Of a stretch of 64,000 nt of DNA, positions 7,629-17,346 are shown piece after piece; within the stretch, counting starts at the first letter, position 1; the number at the start of each line of letters is the position of its first letter. The notes under the pieces were generated by a model that was not told the origin of the DNA, searched no databases, and saw only the letters and a list, made by a program, of their open reading frames with translations. Origin of the DNA: Lachnospiraceae bacterium (GTDB taxonomy: Bacteria; Bacillota_A; Clostridia; Lachnospirales; Lachnospiraceae); assembly GCA_017626435.1 (NCBI GenBank), contig JAGAIR010000004.1:1-64000 (forward strand). The letters run 5' to 3'. A program made the position numbers and the translations under genes.

Positions 7629-8813
7629 CTATTCCTCCAAAAGAAACTCAGCCAACACCATGTTACTTAAATCAATACCACGATTTGTCAGATAGATTCT
7701 ATCATGAAAACCATCTCCTGCCAATAGGTTATCCTGAAAAAGACGTTTGAATACATCCCCATAAACGATATCTATGTCCACACCAAACCGTCTTTTAAAC
7801 TCTTTTTTGGAAATTCCCTGCTGCATCCGAAGGCCGAGAAACATAAACTCTTCCATCTGCATCTGTCTGTTCACAGGGGATAACTCCGCAAACTCCCATT
7901 CTGTCCATCTCTCAGACTGTTCCAATTTTTGAACATATTTTTTGTATTCCCCGATCCGGGTCTGATTAGAAAAACGGTGCTGGTGCAGATAAGAAGACGC
8001 TCCCAGTCCCACTCCCAGGTATTCACCACCCTGCCAGTATACACAATTGTGCCGGCATTCCCTTCCAGCCAGAGCATAATTCGATATCTCATACCTGTGA
8101 TAACCATGTTCCTGCAGATACTCTCTGGTAAAATCATACATCTTTCTGTCGATGTCTTCGCCTTCCCTCTCTAAAATCCCCTTTTGTTCCATTTCATAAA
8201 ATGGTGTACCCGGCTCTACAATCAGACTATATGCTGAGATATGCTGGGGAATCAGTGCGATTACCTTTTCTAACGTATCCCGATAGCTTTCCATGGTCTG
8301 TCCTGGTATATCTGCCATCAAATCGATATTGATATTATCAAATCCTGCATCTCTCAGACTCTCATAGGTTTCAAGGAACTGTAGATAGGTATGGATTCTT
8401 CCAAGACGGCGCAGTTCCTCCTCCTGTGCTGACTGGAGGCCAAGACTGATCCGGTTGATTCCCATGTCCTTCCACGACCGGATATGTTCTGCTGATACGG
8501 TTCCCGGATTAGCTTCTGTAGTAAACTCCAGATTCTCTCCTGTAGAAAAGGCGTTCTGAATGATATTTCCCAATTTCTCCAGCTGTTTTGATGTCAAACA
8601 GGAAGGAGTACCGCCTCCCAGAAAAATAGTTTCCAGACGGTACTCCCCCTCCAGCTGTCTCCCCCAGGAAGCAATTTCCTGTGACAGCAGATTGACATAT
8701 TCTTCTTTTTCCCCTTCCTCTGCCGGTCCGGACAAAAAATCACAATACAGACATTTTCTGACACAAAAAGGGATATGGACATACAGGGATAGCGGTTTCT
8801 TTTGCTTATTCAT
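7629..8813 (-). CDS. hemW: Radical SAM heme chaperone HemW (oxygen-independent coproporphyrinogen oxidase-like)
   Basis: This 394-residue radical SAM protein has the iron-sulfur motif CVRKCLYC (Cys17, Cys21, Cys24) directly after SLYVHIPF. The following phenylalanine-free CDF continuation and the GGGTPSCL SAM-binding block fit HemW rather than true HemN, which has an extra cysteine in this region; HemW is regarded as a heme-insertion chaperone. A GTG eight codons upstream is in frame, but the ATG at 8813 has GGGAGG seven bases ahead, so it is chosen. The gene follows lepA by about 40 bases, the lepA-hemW order common in Firmicutes. Confidence 0.93.
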   Translation of the reverse strand: MNKQKKPLSLYVHIPFCVRKCLYCDFLSGPAEEGEKEEYVNLLSQEIASWGRQLEGEYRLETIFLGGGTPSCLTSKQLEKLGNIIQNAFSTGENLEFTTEANPGTVSAEHIRSWKDMGINRISLGLQSAQEEELRRLGRIHTYLQFLETYESLRDAGFDNINIDLMADIPGQTMESYRDTLEKVIALIPQHISAYSLIVEPGTPFYEMEQKGILEREGEDIDRKMYDFTREYLQEHGYHRYEISNYALAGRECRHNCVYWQGGEYLGVGLGASSYLHQHRFSNQTRIGEYKKYVQKLEQSERWTEWEFAELSPVNRQMQMEEFMFLGLRMQQGISKKEFKRRFGVDIDIVYGDVFKRLFQDNLLAGDGFHDRIYLTNRGIDLSNMVLAEFLLEE

Positions 8814-8855
8814 ATTTCTTCCTCCCTTTTTGGCCACCCAATAGAATACATCCTG

Positions 8856-10670
8856 TTATTCTTCATCCAGCTTCAATACGCTCATAAATGCCTTCTGCGG
8901 AATTTCTACATTTCCGAACTGACGCATCCGTTTCTTTCCTTCCTTCTGTTTTTCCAGAAGCTTTCTCTTTCGGGAAATATCACCGCCATAGCACTTGGCA
9001 AGCACGTCCTTACGCATAGCCTTTACAGTCTCCCTGGCAATAATCTTGCTGCCGATAGCTGCCTGGATCGGAATCTCAAACAACTGTCTCGGAATTTCTT
9101 TTTTCAGCTTTTCGCACATTTTCCTTCCTCTGTCATATGCTGTTTCTGCATGAAGAATAAAGGAAAGTGCATCGATTTCCTCCTTGTTAATCAAAATATC
9201 CAGTTTTACTAACTCCGACGGAACATACCCCTTCATCTCATAATCAAGAGACGCATATCCTCTGGAACGTGACTTTAATGCATCAAAGAAATCATAAATA
9301 ATCTCATTTAATGGAAGATCATATTTCAGCAACGCTCTGGTTTCTTCCAGATACTCCATTCCGTTATATATTCCACGACGTTCCTGGCAAAGATTCATAA
9401 TCGCTCCTACAAATTCTGTAGTAACCATAATCTCTGCGGAAACAATCGGTTCCTCCATATGTTCAATCTCAGACGGGTCCGGCAGATTGGATGGATTGGT
9501 CACATCCAGTACCTCTCCGTTTGTTTTATATACCTTATAAATAACACCTGGTGCTGTTGTTACCAGATCCAGATTATATTCTCTTTCCAACCGCTCCTGA
9601 ATAATCTCCAGATGGAGAAGTCCGAGAAATCCACAGCGGAATCCGAATCCCAAAGCAATGGAAGTCTCTGCCTCAAATTGTAAAGAAGCATCGTTTAACT
9701 GCAGCTTTTCCAGGGCATCCCGCAAATCCTGATATTTCGCACCATCCGCAGGATACAGCCCACAATAAACCATCGGCTGTACCTTTTTATAGCCCGGCAG
9801 TGCCTCCTTGCATGGATTTTGCAAAAGAGTAACGGTATCTCCTACACGGGTGTCCTGCACATTTTTCAGACTGGCAGTAATATAACCTACCATCCCCGCA
9901 CTCAATTCCTCTGCCGGAATAAACTGGCCTGCACCGAAAATGCCCACCTCTACCACCTCGGCCTTTGCTCCGGTAGCCATCATCGTGATCTGCTCCCCCT
10001 TTTTCACAGAGCCGTCAAAAATACGGCAGAAAATAATGACTCCCTTATAGGCATCATATACCGAATCAAAGATCAATGCCTGCAGCGGCTTTGTCTCATC
10101 TCCTGACGGTGCTGGTATCTTTGTGATGATCTGCTCCAGCACCTCTTCAATATTTGTTCCCATTTTAGCAGAAATCAGAGGAGCATCCGAAGCGTCCAGA
10201 CCAATGATATCTTCAATTTCTTCTTTAACTCTCTCTGGGTCAGCACTGGGCAGATCTATTTTATTGATTACCGGCATAATCTCCAGATTATGGTCCAATG
10301 CCAGATAACAGTTTGCCAAAGTCTGTGCTTCAATGCCCTGCGCTGCATCTACGATCAGGATTGCTCCCTCACAGGCAGCAAGACTACGTGATACTTCATA
10401 GTTAAAATCCACATGGCCAGGAGTATCAATCAAATTGAACACATATTCCTCACCATTTCTGGCACGGTACACAATCCGCACAGTCTGTGCCTTAATGGTA
10501 ATTCCACGTTCTCTCTCCAGCTCCATATTATCCAATACCTGTGCCTGCATCTCTCTGCTGGTCAAAAGCCCTGTTTTCTCTATAATGCGGTCCGCCAGGG
10601 TTGATTTACCATGATCAATATGTGCAACGATACAAAAATTCCGAATATGTGACTCATCTATCTTTTCCAT
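8856..10670 (-). CDS. lepA: Elongation factor 4 (LepA)
   Basis: A 604-residue translational GTPase that back-translocates or remodels stalled ribosomes. The P-loop is AHIDHGKST at residues 16-24, followed by the RGITIK switch I and DTPGHVDF switch II motifs, then NKIDLP. The EF-G-like domain V and the LepA-specific C-terminal domain follow, with [26 protein letters not shown] sequence near the end. An in-frame start lies 11 codons upstream, but the ATG at 10670 has GGAGG five bases ahead and the normal family beginning. It lies between spoIIP and hemW with short gaps, as in Bacillus subtilis. Confidence 0.97.
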   Translation of the reverse strand: MEKIDESHIRNFCIVAHIDHGKSTLADRIIEKTGLLTSREMQAQVLDNMELERERGITIKAQTVRIVYRARNGEEYVFNLIDTPGHVDFNYEVSRSLAACEGAILIVDAAQGIEAQTLANCYLALDHNLEIMPVINKIDLPSADPERVKEEIEDIIGLDASDAPLISAKMGTNIEEVLEQIITKIPAPSGDETKPLQALIFDSVYDAYKGVIIFCRIFDGSVKKGEQITMMATGAKAEVVEVGIFGAGQFIPAEELSAGMVGYITASLKNVQDTRVGDTVTLLQNPCKEALPGYKKVQPMVYCGLYPADGAKYQDLRDALEKLQLNDASLQFEAETSIALGFGFRCGFLGLLHLEIIQERLEREYNLDLVTTAPGVIYKVYKTNGEVLDVTNPSNLPDPSEIEHMEEPIVSAEIMVTTEFVGAIMNLCQERRGIYNGMEYLEETRALLKYDLPLNEIIYDFFDALKSRSRGYASLDYEMKGYVPSELVKLDILINKEEIDALSFILHAETAYDRGRKMCEKLKKEIPRQLFEIPIQAAIGSKIIARETVKAMRKDVLAKCYGGDISRKRKLLEKQKEGKKRMRQFGNVEIPQKAFMSVLKLDEE

Positions 10671-10720
10671 GGGTACCTCCATTTGTCTCTTTTTTCTCCG
10701 CAAATAATCATACCATAAAC

Positions 10721-12049
10721 CTATTTTCCCGACAACACCTGATTCAGCACCTTCGCCAAAGGCTCCATTGCATTCTTTGCTTCCTGAAGGGTGTTATTTT
10801 CATTTCCCAGTTCAATCAACAGGGAACGCTTTCTCAAATGAAGATTATACCGGTATCCCTTTAAATATACTGGTTTGGAAAAATCGGAGTACAGCTCCAT
10901 GGATTTCATTTTCATTTGCAGGCTAAATGCCAGATTAGACTGCAAATTTTCATTTCGCAGATATTTTATATTTCCTTTAGAGTTTCTGGACAGTCCATTA
11001 AAAAACATAACCTGCGCGGTTTTCTTCCCATCAATGGTCGTCAGCCGGTGTACCTGGTTTCCCACCCCATCCCGGTGCAGATCGATGACCACCTGAATAC
11101 TTGGATACTTTTTCAAATGGCTCTTTATTCCACTATAGGCTTTGTTATAAGCCTTATTTCTATCAATCTTTCCATCAATCCGGTCATATTCTGTCTCATC
11201 ATGGATCACTTGATAGCCATACTTTTTTTCCAGTATCTCAGCCAAAAGGCTTCCTACTCCCACAATGGACTCCTCCTTGCTTCCCGGTTTACTGTCCCGG
11301 AAGCTCTCCGAAGCACCATGTGTATGAAAAATCAGAATCTGGGGCTCATTCTGCTTTTTCAGACTGAGATTTGTATTTAACAAAGCCTCAACATCAAAGA
11401 CATTTTTGTCAATGGAAGTGGAAGAATCCACAATATAAAAATTTTTCAACAGATAACTCAGGCTTTGGTTCCTTTTGAGCTGATTGATTCTCTTCACATT
11501 TGATAACATCCTTTCTTTTGTATCAACTACATTTTCTTCAACCCATTCCTTTTCCTGTTCCTGCTCTTTTTCTTCTTCCTCTGATTCTTCCTTTCTGACC
11601 GTCTCATTTTCCGCGATGGCAGCCGCTTCTACACTATCTCCATCCGGCTCTATTTCCCCAAAGAATCTCCTTGCAGCAATCTTCTCGTTGGATGCACCGC
11701 TCCAAAACACATTTGTACTGTTTTTTCCTGGATATAAAAGTGCCAGTCCCTCTACATTTTTATTGCTTCGGACTTCTAAACTCCCCTGGTTATGAGTTAA
11801 ATAAGACAAAACAGGAACCGCATCCGACAACCAGGAATATTTTTCTCCGGCATTCTGCTCTTTTTCCAGATAGTCCACCGTCGTGCTTCCCTGAAAGCCC
11901 AGATTGACCAGACAGGCTGATCCGCTATCACTTACCTGCTTCAAAAGATTATTTTGTTTCCAGAGCAGAGCCAACAGACAACCTGTCCCTAAAATAAAGA
12001 ACAGTGCGAATAAATGCTTTTCTTTGTTCCGGCATATGTTATATTTCAT
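10721..12049 (-). CDS. spoIIP: Stage II sporulation protein P (spore engulfment peptidoglycan hydrolase)
   Basis: A 442-residue membrane-anchored amidase/endopeptidase that, with SpoIID and SpoIIM, thins septal peptidoglycan so the mother cell can engulf the forespore. Residues 12-30 form an N-terminal membrane helix. A very acidic low-complexity stretch runs over about 147-172. The amidase fold then carries the zinc-site signatures HTHGASESF (242-250) and DLHRDG (323-328). It follows gpr on the same strand, as in Bacillus, and a possible sigma-E-type promoter lies in the 150-base gap. Its presence, with gpr, indicates that the organism can form endospores. Confidence 0.94.
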   Translation of the reverse strand: MKYNICRNKEKHLFALFFILGTGCLLALLWKQNNLLKQVSDSGSACLVNLGFQGSTTVDYLEKEQNAGEKYSWLSDAVPVLSYLTHNQGSLEVRSNKNVEGLALLYPGKNSTNVFWSGASNEKIAARRFFGEIEPDGDSVEAAAIAENETVRKEESEEEEKEQEQEKEWVEENVVDTKERMLSNVKRINQLKRNQSLSYLLKNFYIVDSSTSIDKNVFDVEALLNTNLSLKKQNEPQILIFHTHGASESFRDSKPGSKEESIVGVGSLLAEILEKKYGYQVIHDETEYDRIDGKIDRNKAYNKAYSGIKSHLKKYPSIQVVIDLHRDGVGNQVHRLTTIDGKKTAQVMFFNGLSRNSKGNIKYLRNENLQSNLAFSLQMKMKSMELYSDFSKPVYLKGYRYNLHLRKRSLLIELGNENNTLQEAKNAMEPLAKVLNQVLSGK

Positions 12050-12103
12050 TCCAAAACTCCTTATCGGTATTTTCCTTTTCCCATTTTTGTCATGTCTACA
12101 TAA

Positions 12104-12132
12104 ACTCTATGCCTTTTTTTCCCAACTTATAC
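12104..12132 (-). promoter_or_regulatory. Candidate sigma-E-type promoter of spoIIP
   Basis: On the minus strand GTATAA (12132-12127) and CATAGAGT (12111-12104) are 15 bases apart, close to the mother-cell sigma-E pattern (TATA-like -35, CATAnnnT -10), about 55 bases ahead of the spoIIP ATG. Match by eye only. Confidence 0.35.
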
Positions 12133-12201
12133 CCATTCTCCAAACACAGCTGGAAATTAACATGGTCCCATGATACCATAAAACGTTTTTACGCCGTTGG
12201 A

Positions 12202-13137
12202 CTATCTCCCTCTTGCAAAAAAGTTGATTCCTCTGGCCAGTACCTTTCCAATGGTTCTGATCTGTTCATCAATATCCTTTGGTGTCACAAAAAGATTTCC
12301 CACTGATTCCCTGGACAGGCTCTGTAAAAACAATTCTATCTGCTGTTCCGTATATCCTTCCTGAGAAAGTGTTTCCTCCATACATTCCGAAACAATCGTT
12401 CCGGCATCTACCACTGTAGGTACTCCAAGTGCAATCACCGGAACATGAAGGGTTTCTTCATTTAAAGTATTTCGATTATTGCCAATTCCAGCCCCGGGAC
12501 AAATCCCCGTATCTGTAATCTGAATCGTGGTGCAAAGCCGGTTCACGCTCCGCGAGGCAAGAGAATCTACCACCAGAAGACCGGAAGGCTGCACACGGTC
12601 AATGATTCCTCCCAATATTTCCTGTGACTCCATTCCAGTCTGTGCCATAACCCCCGGTGACACTGCACAGAGCTCTCTTTCTCCCTTTTCCAACGCATCC
12701 TGGCCAAACTCCTTACGTATATGTCGGTTTACTTCAATATCCTCCAGAACAAACGGCCCTAACGCATCTGGAGTGGCAAACCGGTTGCCCAGTCCGGCTA
12801 CCAGATAGACCGGTCTGCTTTCTTCCACTTCTCCACCATGTTTCCCCTGCAGCATCTTCACCAGGATCTGTGCTATCTTTTCCGCTGCCTTTTCCTGCGT
12901 CTTTTTCTGCTTTTCCCGGCTATCCAGATGATTTTTTTCTGTAAACTCAATCGTGACATAGCTTCCCTTTGGTTTTTTCATCTGTTGTTCCCCCTGCTCA
13001 TTTAATATTTTAACAGTCGTAATCCGTATCCTCTCTTCAAAATATGTTTTCTCTTTTAGAGAAACTCCCGAAATCTCTACATTATCTTCCGGAAAACTCT
13101 CCCGGATTTCCAGCGCAAGATCTGTTCTCTTCTCCAT
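12202..13137 (-). CDS. gpr: GPR germination protease (spore small acid-soluble protein endopeptidase)
   Basis: A 311-residue aspartic-type endopeptidase that starts degradation of SASPs when spores germinate. Family landmarks: RTDLALE at the N-terminus, VAGLGNRFATPDALGP, AVSPGVMAQTGMES, VDSLASRSVNRLCTTIQI and GIGNNRNTLNEETLHVPVIALGVPTVVDA. A TTG 20 codons upstream is in frame but lacks a ribosome-binding site and overlaps the rpsT promoter; the ATG at 13137 has a clean GGAGG. From that start only about six residues precede the TD/LA position where GPR zymogens cut themselves, a very short propeptide. Divergent from rpsT and upstream of spoIIP. Confidence 0.95.
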   Translation of the reverse strand: MEKRTDLALEIRESFPEDNVEISGVSLKEKTYFEERIRITTVKILNEQGEQQMKKPKGSYVTIEFTEKNHLDSREKQKKTQEKAAEKIAQILVKMLQGKHGGEVEESRPVYLVAGLGNRFATPDALGPFVLEDIEVNRHIRKEFGQDALEKGERELCAVSPGVMAQTGMESQEILGGIIDRVQPSGLLVVDSLASRSVNRLCTTIQITDTGICPGAGIGNNRNTLNEETLHVPVIALGVPTVVDAGTIVSECMEETLSQEGYTEQQIELFLQSLSRESVGNLFVTPKDIDEQIRTIGKVLARGINFFARGR

Positions 13138-13190
13138 ATTCAGCCTCCTTTCTTTTCCTGTATTTTTTGTTAAAAAATAAAAAATATGTA

Positions 13191-13219
13191 TTGACAACTG
13201 TTATTTAATCCCCTATTAT
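13191..13219 (+). promoter_or_regulatory. Sigma-A promoter of rpsT
   Basis: A consensus TTGACA (13191-13196) and TATTAT (13214-13219) are spaced by 17 bases, about 78 bases upstream of the rpsT start codon. This is one of the best promoters in the window, as expected for a ribosomal protein gene. Confidence 0.8.
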
Positions 13220-13234
13220 ATATGAGTATGTTTA

Positions 13235-13262
13235 CATCAAAGTGACCGTGTCCAGTTTGATG
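13235..13262 (+). other. Leader hairpin upstream of rpsT
   Basis: CATCAAA (13235-13241) pairs with TTTGATG (13256-13262) around a 14-base loop in the 5' untranslated region. It ends some 20 bases before the GGGAGG of rpsT. No known S20-binding leader structure could be matched; a regulatory role is only a possibility. Confidence 0.35.
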
Positions 13263-13296
13263 GAACAATAGATTTCACGATTGGGAGGTGTAAAGA

Positions 13297-13560
13297 ATGG
13301 CTAACATTAAATCAGCAAAAAAGAGAATTTTAGTTGATCGTAGAAATGCAGAGAGAAACAAAGCTATTAAGTCTTGTGTCAAGACAGCTATTAAAAAAGT
13401 TGATGCAGCTATCGCAGCAAATGATAAAGATGCAGCAGCCAGCGCATTGACATCAGCAATTTCTGAAATCAATAAAGCAGCCAGCAAGGGTGTGTTCCAT
13501 AAAAGAACTGCTTCTAGAAAGATTTCCCGTTTGACAATTGCTGTAAATAAAATTGCATAA
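13297..13560 (+). CDS. rpsT: 30S ribosomal protein S20
   Basis: An 87-residue highly basic, helical protein with the normal S20 layout: MANIKSAKKRI at the start, RNAERNKAIKSCVKTAIKKV in the first third, an alanine-rich middle and KGVFHKRTASRKISRLTIAVN at the end. S20 binds 16S rRNA early in small-subunit assembly. A GGGAGG sits eight bases ahead of the ATG. It is a single-gene unit between its own strong promoter and a strong terminator, divergent from gpr as in other Firmicutes. Confidence 0.97.
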   Translation: MANIKSAKKRILVDRRNAERNKAIKSCVKTAIKKVDAAIAANDKDAAASALTSAISEINKAASKGVFHKRTASRKISRLTIAVNKIA

Positions 13561-13573
13561 TAATTTCTTTATC

Positions 13574-13608
13574 AAAAAGAACTGCCATGGTGTGGGCAGT
13601 TCTTTTTT
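13574..13608. terminator. Strong bidirectional terminator after rpsT
   Basis: A run of A and GAACTGCC (13574-13586) pairs with GGCAGTTC plus six T (13595-13608) around an 8-base loop. It has T tracts in both readings and separates rpsT from the convergent surface-protein gene. Confidence 0.85.
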
Positions 13609-13652
13609 ACTATCCAGAAACCGCACCCCCATCCTGCTCATTATCAAACCAT

Positions 13653-16600
13653 CTACTGGCTTGCCTTCCGCATCAGCTGTTTACTCTGTCGGGAGCATTT
13701 TTCTCCAAACTCCAGTCTGCATTGTTTTGCAATCCCTTTCCATGCATTTCTTCCGATTGATTTTATATTTTTTGCTTTTATCACAATATGTCTTAAGTTC
13801 TGGTCCCCATAAAATGCTTTTTTTCCAATCTTTTGAACATTTTTTCCAATCACCACCCAACCAAGCTTTTTATTCCCGGCAAACGCGCTGCTTTTTATCT
13901 CTGTAACCTGATAGGAATAACCATTTACGGAAACACAGTCTGGAATCACTAGTCTTGCAGTTGCCTTACCCGCCCGCATCACCTTTACAGTTCTCTTCCT
14001 TTCATCAGATTTTATAACCCGGTAAACTATCCCTTTTCTGATAAAGGAAGTTCCCTTTTTCAGTAATCCCTGTTTCCTTTTTTTTGCAAGTATATCCCTT
14101 ATCTCATCCGGACTGGGACTCGCTCCGATCCAGGTAGAGATAATACTCATCTGACCATTACTGTCTTTTAAATTAGAACCTGTTGTAGTGTCTGGTATCT
14201 CTGTGGCTTCTACATCCGGTGTTCCCTGTGACCCTGGAGAGTTCTGCGGACCGGATGGTTCCTGTGGTTCCAAAGTATTCTGTGGCATCAGAGTGTTCTG
14301 TACAACCGGAGTGCTTTGAGGCTCCATCGTATTCTGTATTCCGGGCTTCCAGGTAATCTGTGGTTCCACTGGCTCTTCTGACATACCTTTACTGATCACA
14401 CGAAAATATCTGCTTTTCTTTACCTCCACCGGTTCTCCCGGAAAATGGGTTTCCCCCTGTTCTCCCTGATAAAATTTTACCTCCCCCACCGGTTCCAACT
14501 CATCCGGCAGATAAAATATCTGTCCAAAGAGAACACAGGCTTCTGCTATCATGGTATCCTCATTTTTCTCTTTCCCTGTCCCAAAGAAAAACTGGTATCT
14601 CTTTCGGGACAGATACACCGCTGCTATCCCTTTCCCATCTCCCGAAATGAGTTTTCGCTCCAGCTGTTCTTTGGAGTGCAGTTCATATCCATTTCCAAAC
14701 ATCTCACAGATACAATCCTGTAATCCTAAATGATAGTATGTACATATCCCCTCTTCCATAGTAGAATTTGTAGCTCCAGAAAGCTTTACCGGTTCTCCCT
14801 GGATATATCCGTTTCCACTGATATTTTCATAATAGGGAAGAATAGAAAATGCTGTATCCTTTCTCGGTATCCACACAGCATACAAAGTTTGATCATGATT
14901 TGGCAGCAAGAACTTTTCCCCCTTTTCTGCCACAGCCTGTCTGCTGTCTTTCGATACCCCCCATCCACCAAAATCGTAACCTTCCTTTTCCACTGCCATA
15001 TCCGGAATCGTTACCTGCTGTTCAAACAATCCCGTCACAGAGGATAAATTTCCCTTTCCTTCTACTATCTTTCCTCCATTCAGATCAAAATCAATCGTGT
15101 ATTTTCCTCTTCGGAAAAATGCAGTTAAAACCAGACTTCCGTCTGCCTTTGCCGTTCCTTTTAAACAAGAAGAACCTTCATCCAGCCAGAATCCCGGATA
15201 CATATCATGAATATCATCCATCTGTACTTTCTTACCGGTATAAGCATCAAATTCATACCGCGCTTCCCGTTCAAAACTCTGGTCTGATTTCTGTTTATAA
15301 TATTCTACATGATATTTCACTGTTGCCGGCTTCCAGATAGCATACAAGGTTTCATTTCCATCCACCTGAAACTGTTTCTTTCCACTGGAATCCAACGGAT
15401 TGCGGGACCAGCCGGCAAATTCATAACCAAGCCGTTTTGGTTGTGCCGTTACAGTAACCTCCTTGTCACTCCAGACAGCATATAATTTCTTTTCTCCCGG
15501 ATTGTCACACAAATTATATACAGTACAGCAATCCGAATACATCACACCGCCATCCGGCTGTTCTGACCAGCCCGCAAAATCATGGTATACATATTGGTAT
15601 GAAGTATCACAGACAGCATCTTGGGCATTGCAGTCCAGACTTAGTTTACTACGTTTCCAAAAAGAATTTTTAGTCAGAGTATAAGCATGTCCATAATAAC
15701 AATTTTTGATGGCAGACATACTTCCTCCTGAGGCGCCATTAGCGACAAACTGTATCTCATAATGTACCGGACTAAAATACCGGTACACGGTGCATCCACC
15801 ATTGACTACCTTTTGTAACGAGGCAGATTGATACTGATACCCCGGATAATAAGTTCCTATTACCGTTTGACACCCAAAAGCTCCACCACTTACCGTGGAG
15901 GTATACGGTGCCTCCATAACATCCATCCCCAGTTGTCTTCCAGTGTCCGGTCCTTTATTGACCAAGTCAATGCAGGTAACGGTCATCATGGAATTTTTGA
16001 AGAACCGGCATACCCTTGCTCCCTCAGTTTCTACTATACTGCGGGTACATCCTATATACTCCCTTCCCGTATAATATTCTCCCGGTTGTGTACTGCTGCC
16101 AATAGCAGCTCCTGAAACAGTTTCACCATACTCTGCTTCCCATGTACTGCTTCCCAAAACAATCCCGGTCTGATCTGGCTCCATAGGTTCCAGCAAATCA
16201 ATACAGGTCACAGTATATTTTATGGGAGTTATCTTCCAATGGGCATATAGCTGTTGTGACTGTTCTATGGCACTGCCAATCTCTATTTTTTCTCCTCCTT
16301 CACTTTTTGTATACCAGCCATCAAATTCATACTGATATCTGTCCTGCTCTCTTACCGCAGTAGGAAGAGACTGTACGATATATCTATTGTTCCTGTAATA
16401 GGCTTCACCTCTGCCGGAAATGCTGGCACCCGTTGCATTCAGAACAATGTCACCAGACTCTCCAATTTTCATTCCTGTATAAATATTATAAATGCAGGAA
16501 ATTTCCTGGGGTCTGCAGCCCCCATAACGCACAGGTCCTCCCTGAAGCAGTTTCAACATCAACGAATATTCAGAAGAAAGGCAGCCGGCTATTCCATCCG

Positions 16601-17051
16601 CGCTATATTCATACTCCCTGCTGATTTCCTTTCCCATCTGGAAACGTATCGTCTCTATCATATACTCTTCCGGCAATTTGCTCTTTAAAAGATCAGTAAC
16701 CACCATAATCCTGTTATTTGAGCCGTTTGGCTCCAAAAGAGACTGATAGTGCCCCATATGAATTCTTTGATCGTTATACTGCTTTCCCTCCAGATTGGAA
16801 TATAGGAACTGCCAGCCACTGGATACACAATACTTCCAGACATCATATGCATAAGAAATCTTTTTATCATCTAAATTGATCCGAAGCCCAATAACTGCTT
16901 CGCCATTCTCCGTCTCGGAATAAATTTTTCCAATGCTTTCTGATGCTACCGTTGCCGCCCTGGTATCGATCCTGTCACCAAAAGTTCCACTGACAAGAAA
17001 AATAGTCACACAGAATACACAAATCCGAATCCAGCATAATAATTTATTCAT
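13653..17051 (-). CDS. Large secreted repeat protein (InlB B-repeats, MucBP-like repeats, BspA-type leucine-rich repeats)
   Basis: A 1132-residue exported protein. A hydrophobic signal segment starts at MNKLLCWIRICVF. Four InlB_B/Listeria-Bacteroides repeats with 'FxGW...LYAxW' edges lie near residues 241-272, 489-527, 539-573 and 689-727. Two tandem MucBP-like units with 'VTCIDL...TVSGxAxG...YYxGxxY' occupy about 279-428. A Pro/Gln/Thr-rich linker spans about 893-950. The last 125 residues form BspA-like leucine-rich repeats (VTEIKSSAFAGNKKL). No LPXTG anchor is seen, so attachment is unclear. Such proteins usually adhere to host or mucin or bind neighbouring cells; that role is inferred. 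An in-frame start 22 codons upstream lacks a signal-like beginning. Confidence 0.85.
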   Translation of the reverse strand: MNKLLCWIRICVFCVTIFLVSGTFGDRIDTRAATVASESIGKIYSETENGEAVIGLRINLDDKKISYAYDVWKYCVSSGWQFLYSNLEGKQYNDQRIHMGHYQSLLEPNGSNNRIMVVTDLLKSKLPEEYMIETIRFQMGKEISREYEYSADGIAGCLSSEYSLMLKLLQGGPVRYGGCRPQEISCIYNIYTGMKIGESGDIVLNATGASISGRGEAYYRNNRYIVQSLPTAVREQDRYQYEFDGWYTKSEGGEKIEIGSAIEQSQQLYAHWKITPIKYTVTCIDLLEPMEPDQTGIVLGSSTWEAEYGETVSGAAIGSSTQPGEYYTGREYIGCTRSIVETEGARVCRFFKNSMMTVTCIDLVNKGPDTGRQLGMDVMEAPYTSTVSGGAFGCQTVIGTYYPGYQYQSASLQKVVNGGCTVYRYFSPVHYEIQFVANGASGGSMSAIKNCYYGHAYTLTKNSFWKRSKLSLDCNAQDAVCDTSYQYVYHDFAGWSEQPDGGVMYSDCCTVYNLCDNPGEKKLYAVWSDKEVTVTAQPKRLGYEFAGWSRNPLDSSGKKQFQVDGNETLYAIWKPATVKYHVEYYKQKSDQSFEREARYEFDAYTGKKVQMDDIHDMYPGFWLDEGSSCLKGTAKADGSLVLTAFFRRGKYTIDFDLNGGKIVEGKGNLSSVTGLFEQQVTIPDMAVEKEGYDFGGWGVSKDSRQAVAEKGEKFLLPNHDQTLYAVWIPRKDTAFSILPYYENISGNGYIQGEPVKLSGATNSTMEEGICTYYHLGLQDCICEMFGNGYELHSKEQLERKLISGDGKGIAAVYLSRKRYQFFFGTGKEKNEDTMIAEACVLFGQIFYLPDELEPVGEVKFYQGEQGETHFPGEPVEVKKSRYFRVISKGMSEEPVEPQITWKPGIQNTMEPQSTPVVQNTLMPQNTLEPQEPSGPQNSPGSQGTPDVEATEIPDTTTGSNLKDSNGQMSIISTWIGASPSPDEIRDILAKKRKQGLLKKGTSFIRKGIVYRVIKSDERKRTVKVMRAGKATARLVIPDCVSVNGYSYQVTEIKSSAFAGNKKLGWVVIGKNVQKIGKKAFYGDQNLRHIVIKAKNIKSIGRNAWKGIAKQCRLEFGEKCSRQSKQLMRKASQ

Positions 17052-17346
17052 ATACTCACACCCTGTTCCACCGTCATGTTCTCCCGTACATGACACCTTT
17101 TTTGATCCCGGTTCCAACAGTTACAAAACCAATTATCTATCAGCGTGAGTCCAATTATAGCAACTTTCTGTGTACAGTACAATACGCAGAAATCTCCAAA
17201 ATTCCTTTTCCCGTTTCTCAAAAAAATCTTACAAAAAAGCATATGATTATTCATATGCTTTTTTATCAGATCCAGAATATCCCAGAGTCTTTCCTAAAAT
17301 TCTTCTGATCTTTTCCTTTATTTTTTTCTATTTCTTACAAAATGAA
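17052..17346. other. Intergenic region between the amidase and the surface-protein gene
   Basis: About 295 bases containing the amidase terminator (17233-17264) and presumably the promoter of the downstream surface-protein gene. No convincing -35/-10 pair and no ORF with a ribosome-binding site were found. Confidence 0.5.
17233..17264 (-). terminator. Perfect 14-bp stem terminator after the amidase gene
   Basis: Arms 17233-17246 and 17251-17264 are exact inverse complements (six A, GCATATGA / TCATATGC, six T) around a four-base TTAT loop, so it can act in either direction. It follows the amidase gene and precedes the surface-protein gene on the minus strand. Confidence 0.8.

Noticed and set aside
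13138..13190. Forespore sigma-G-type promoter ahead of gpr
   Set aside because: Expected biologically, but the AT-rich region offers several poor matches and none stands out.
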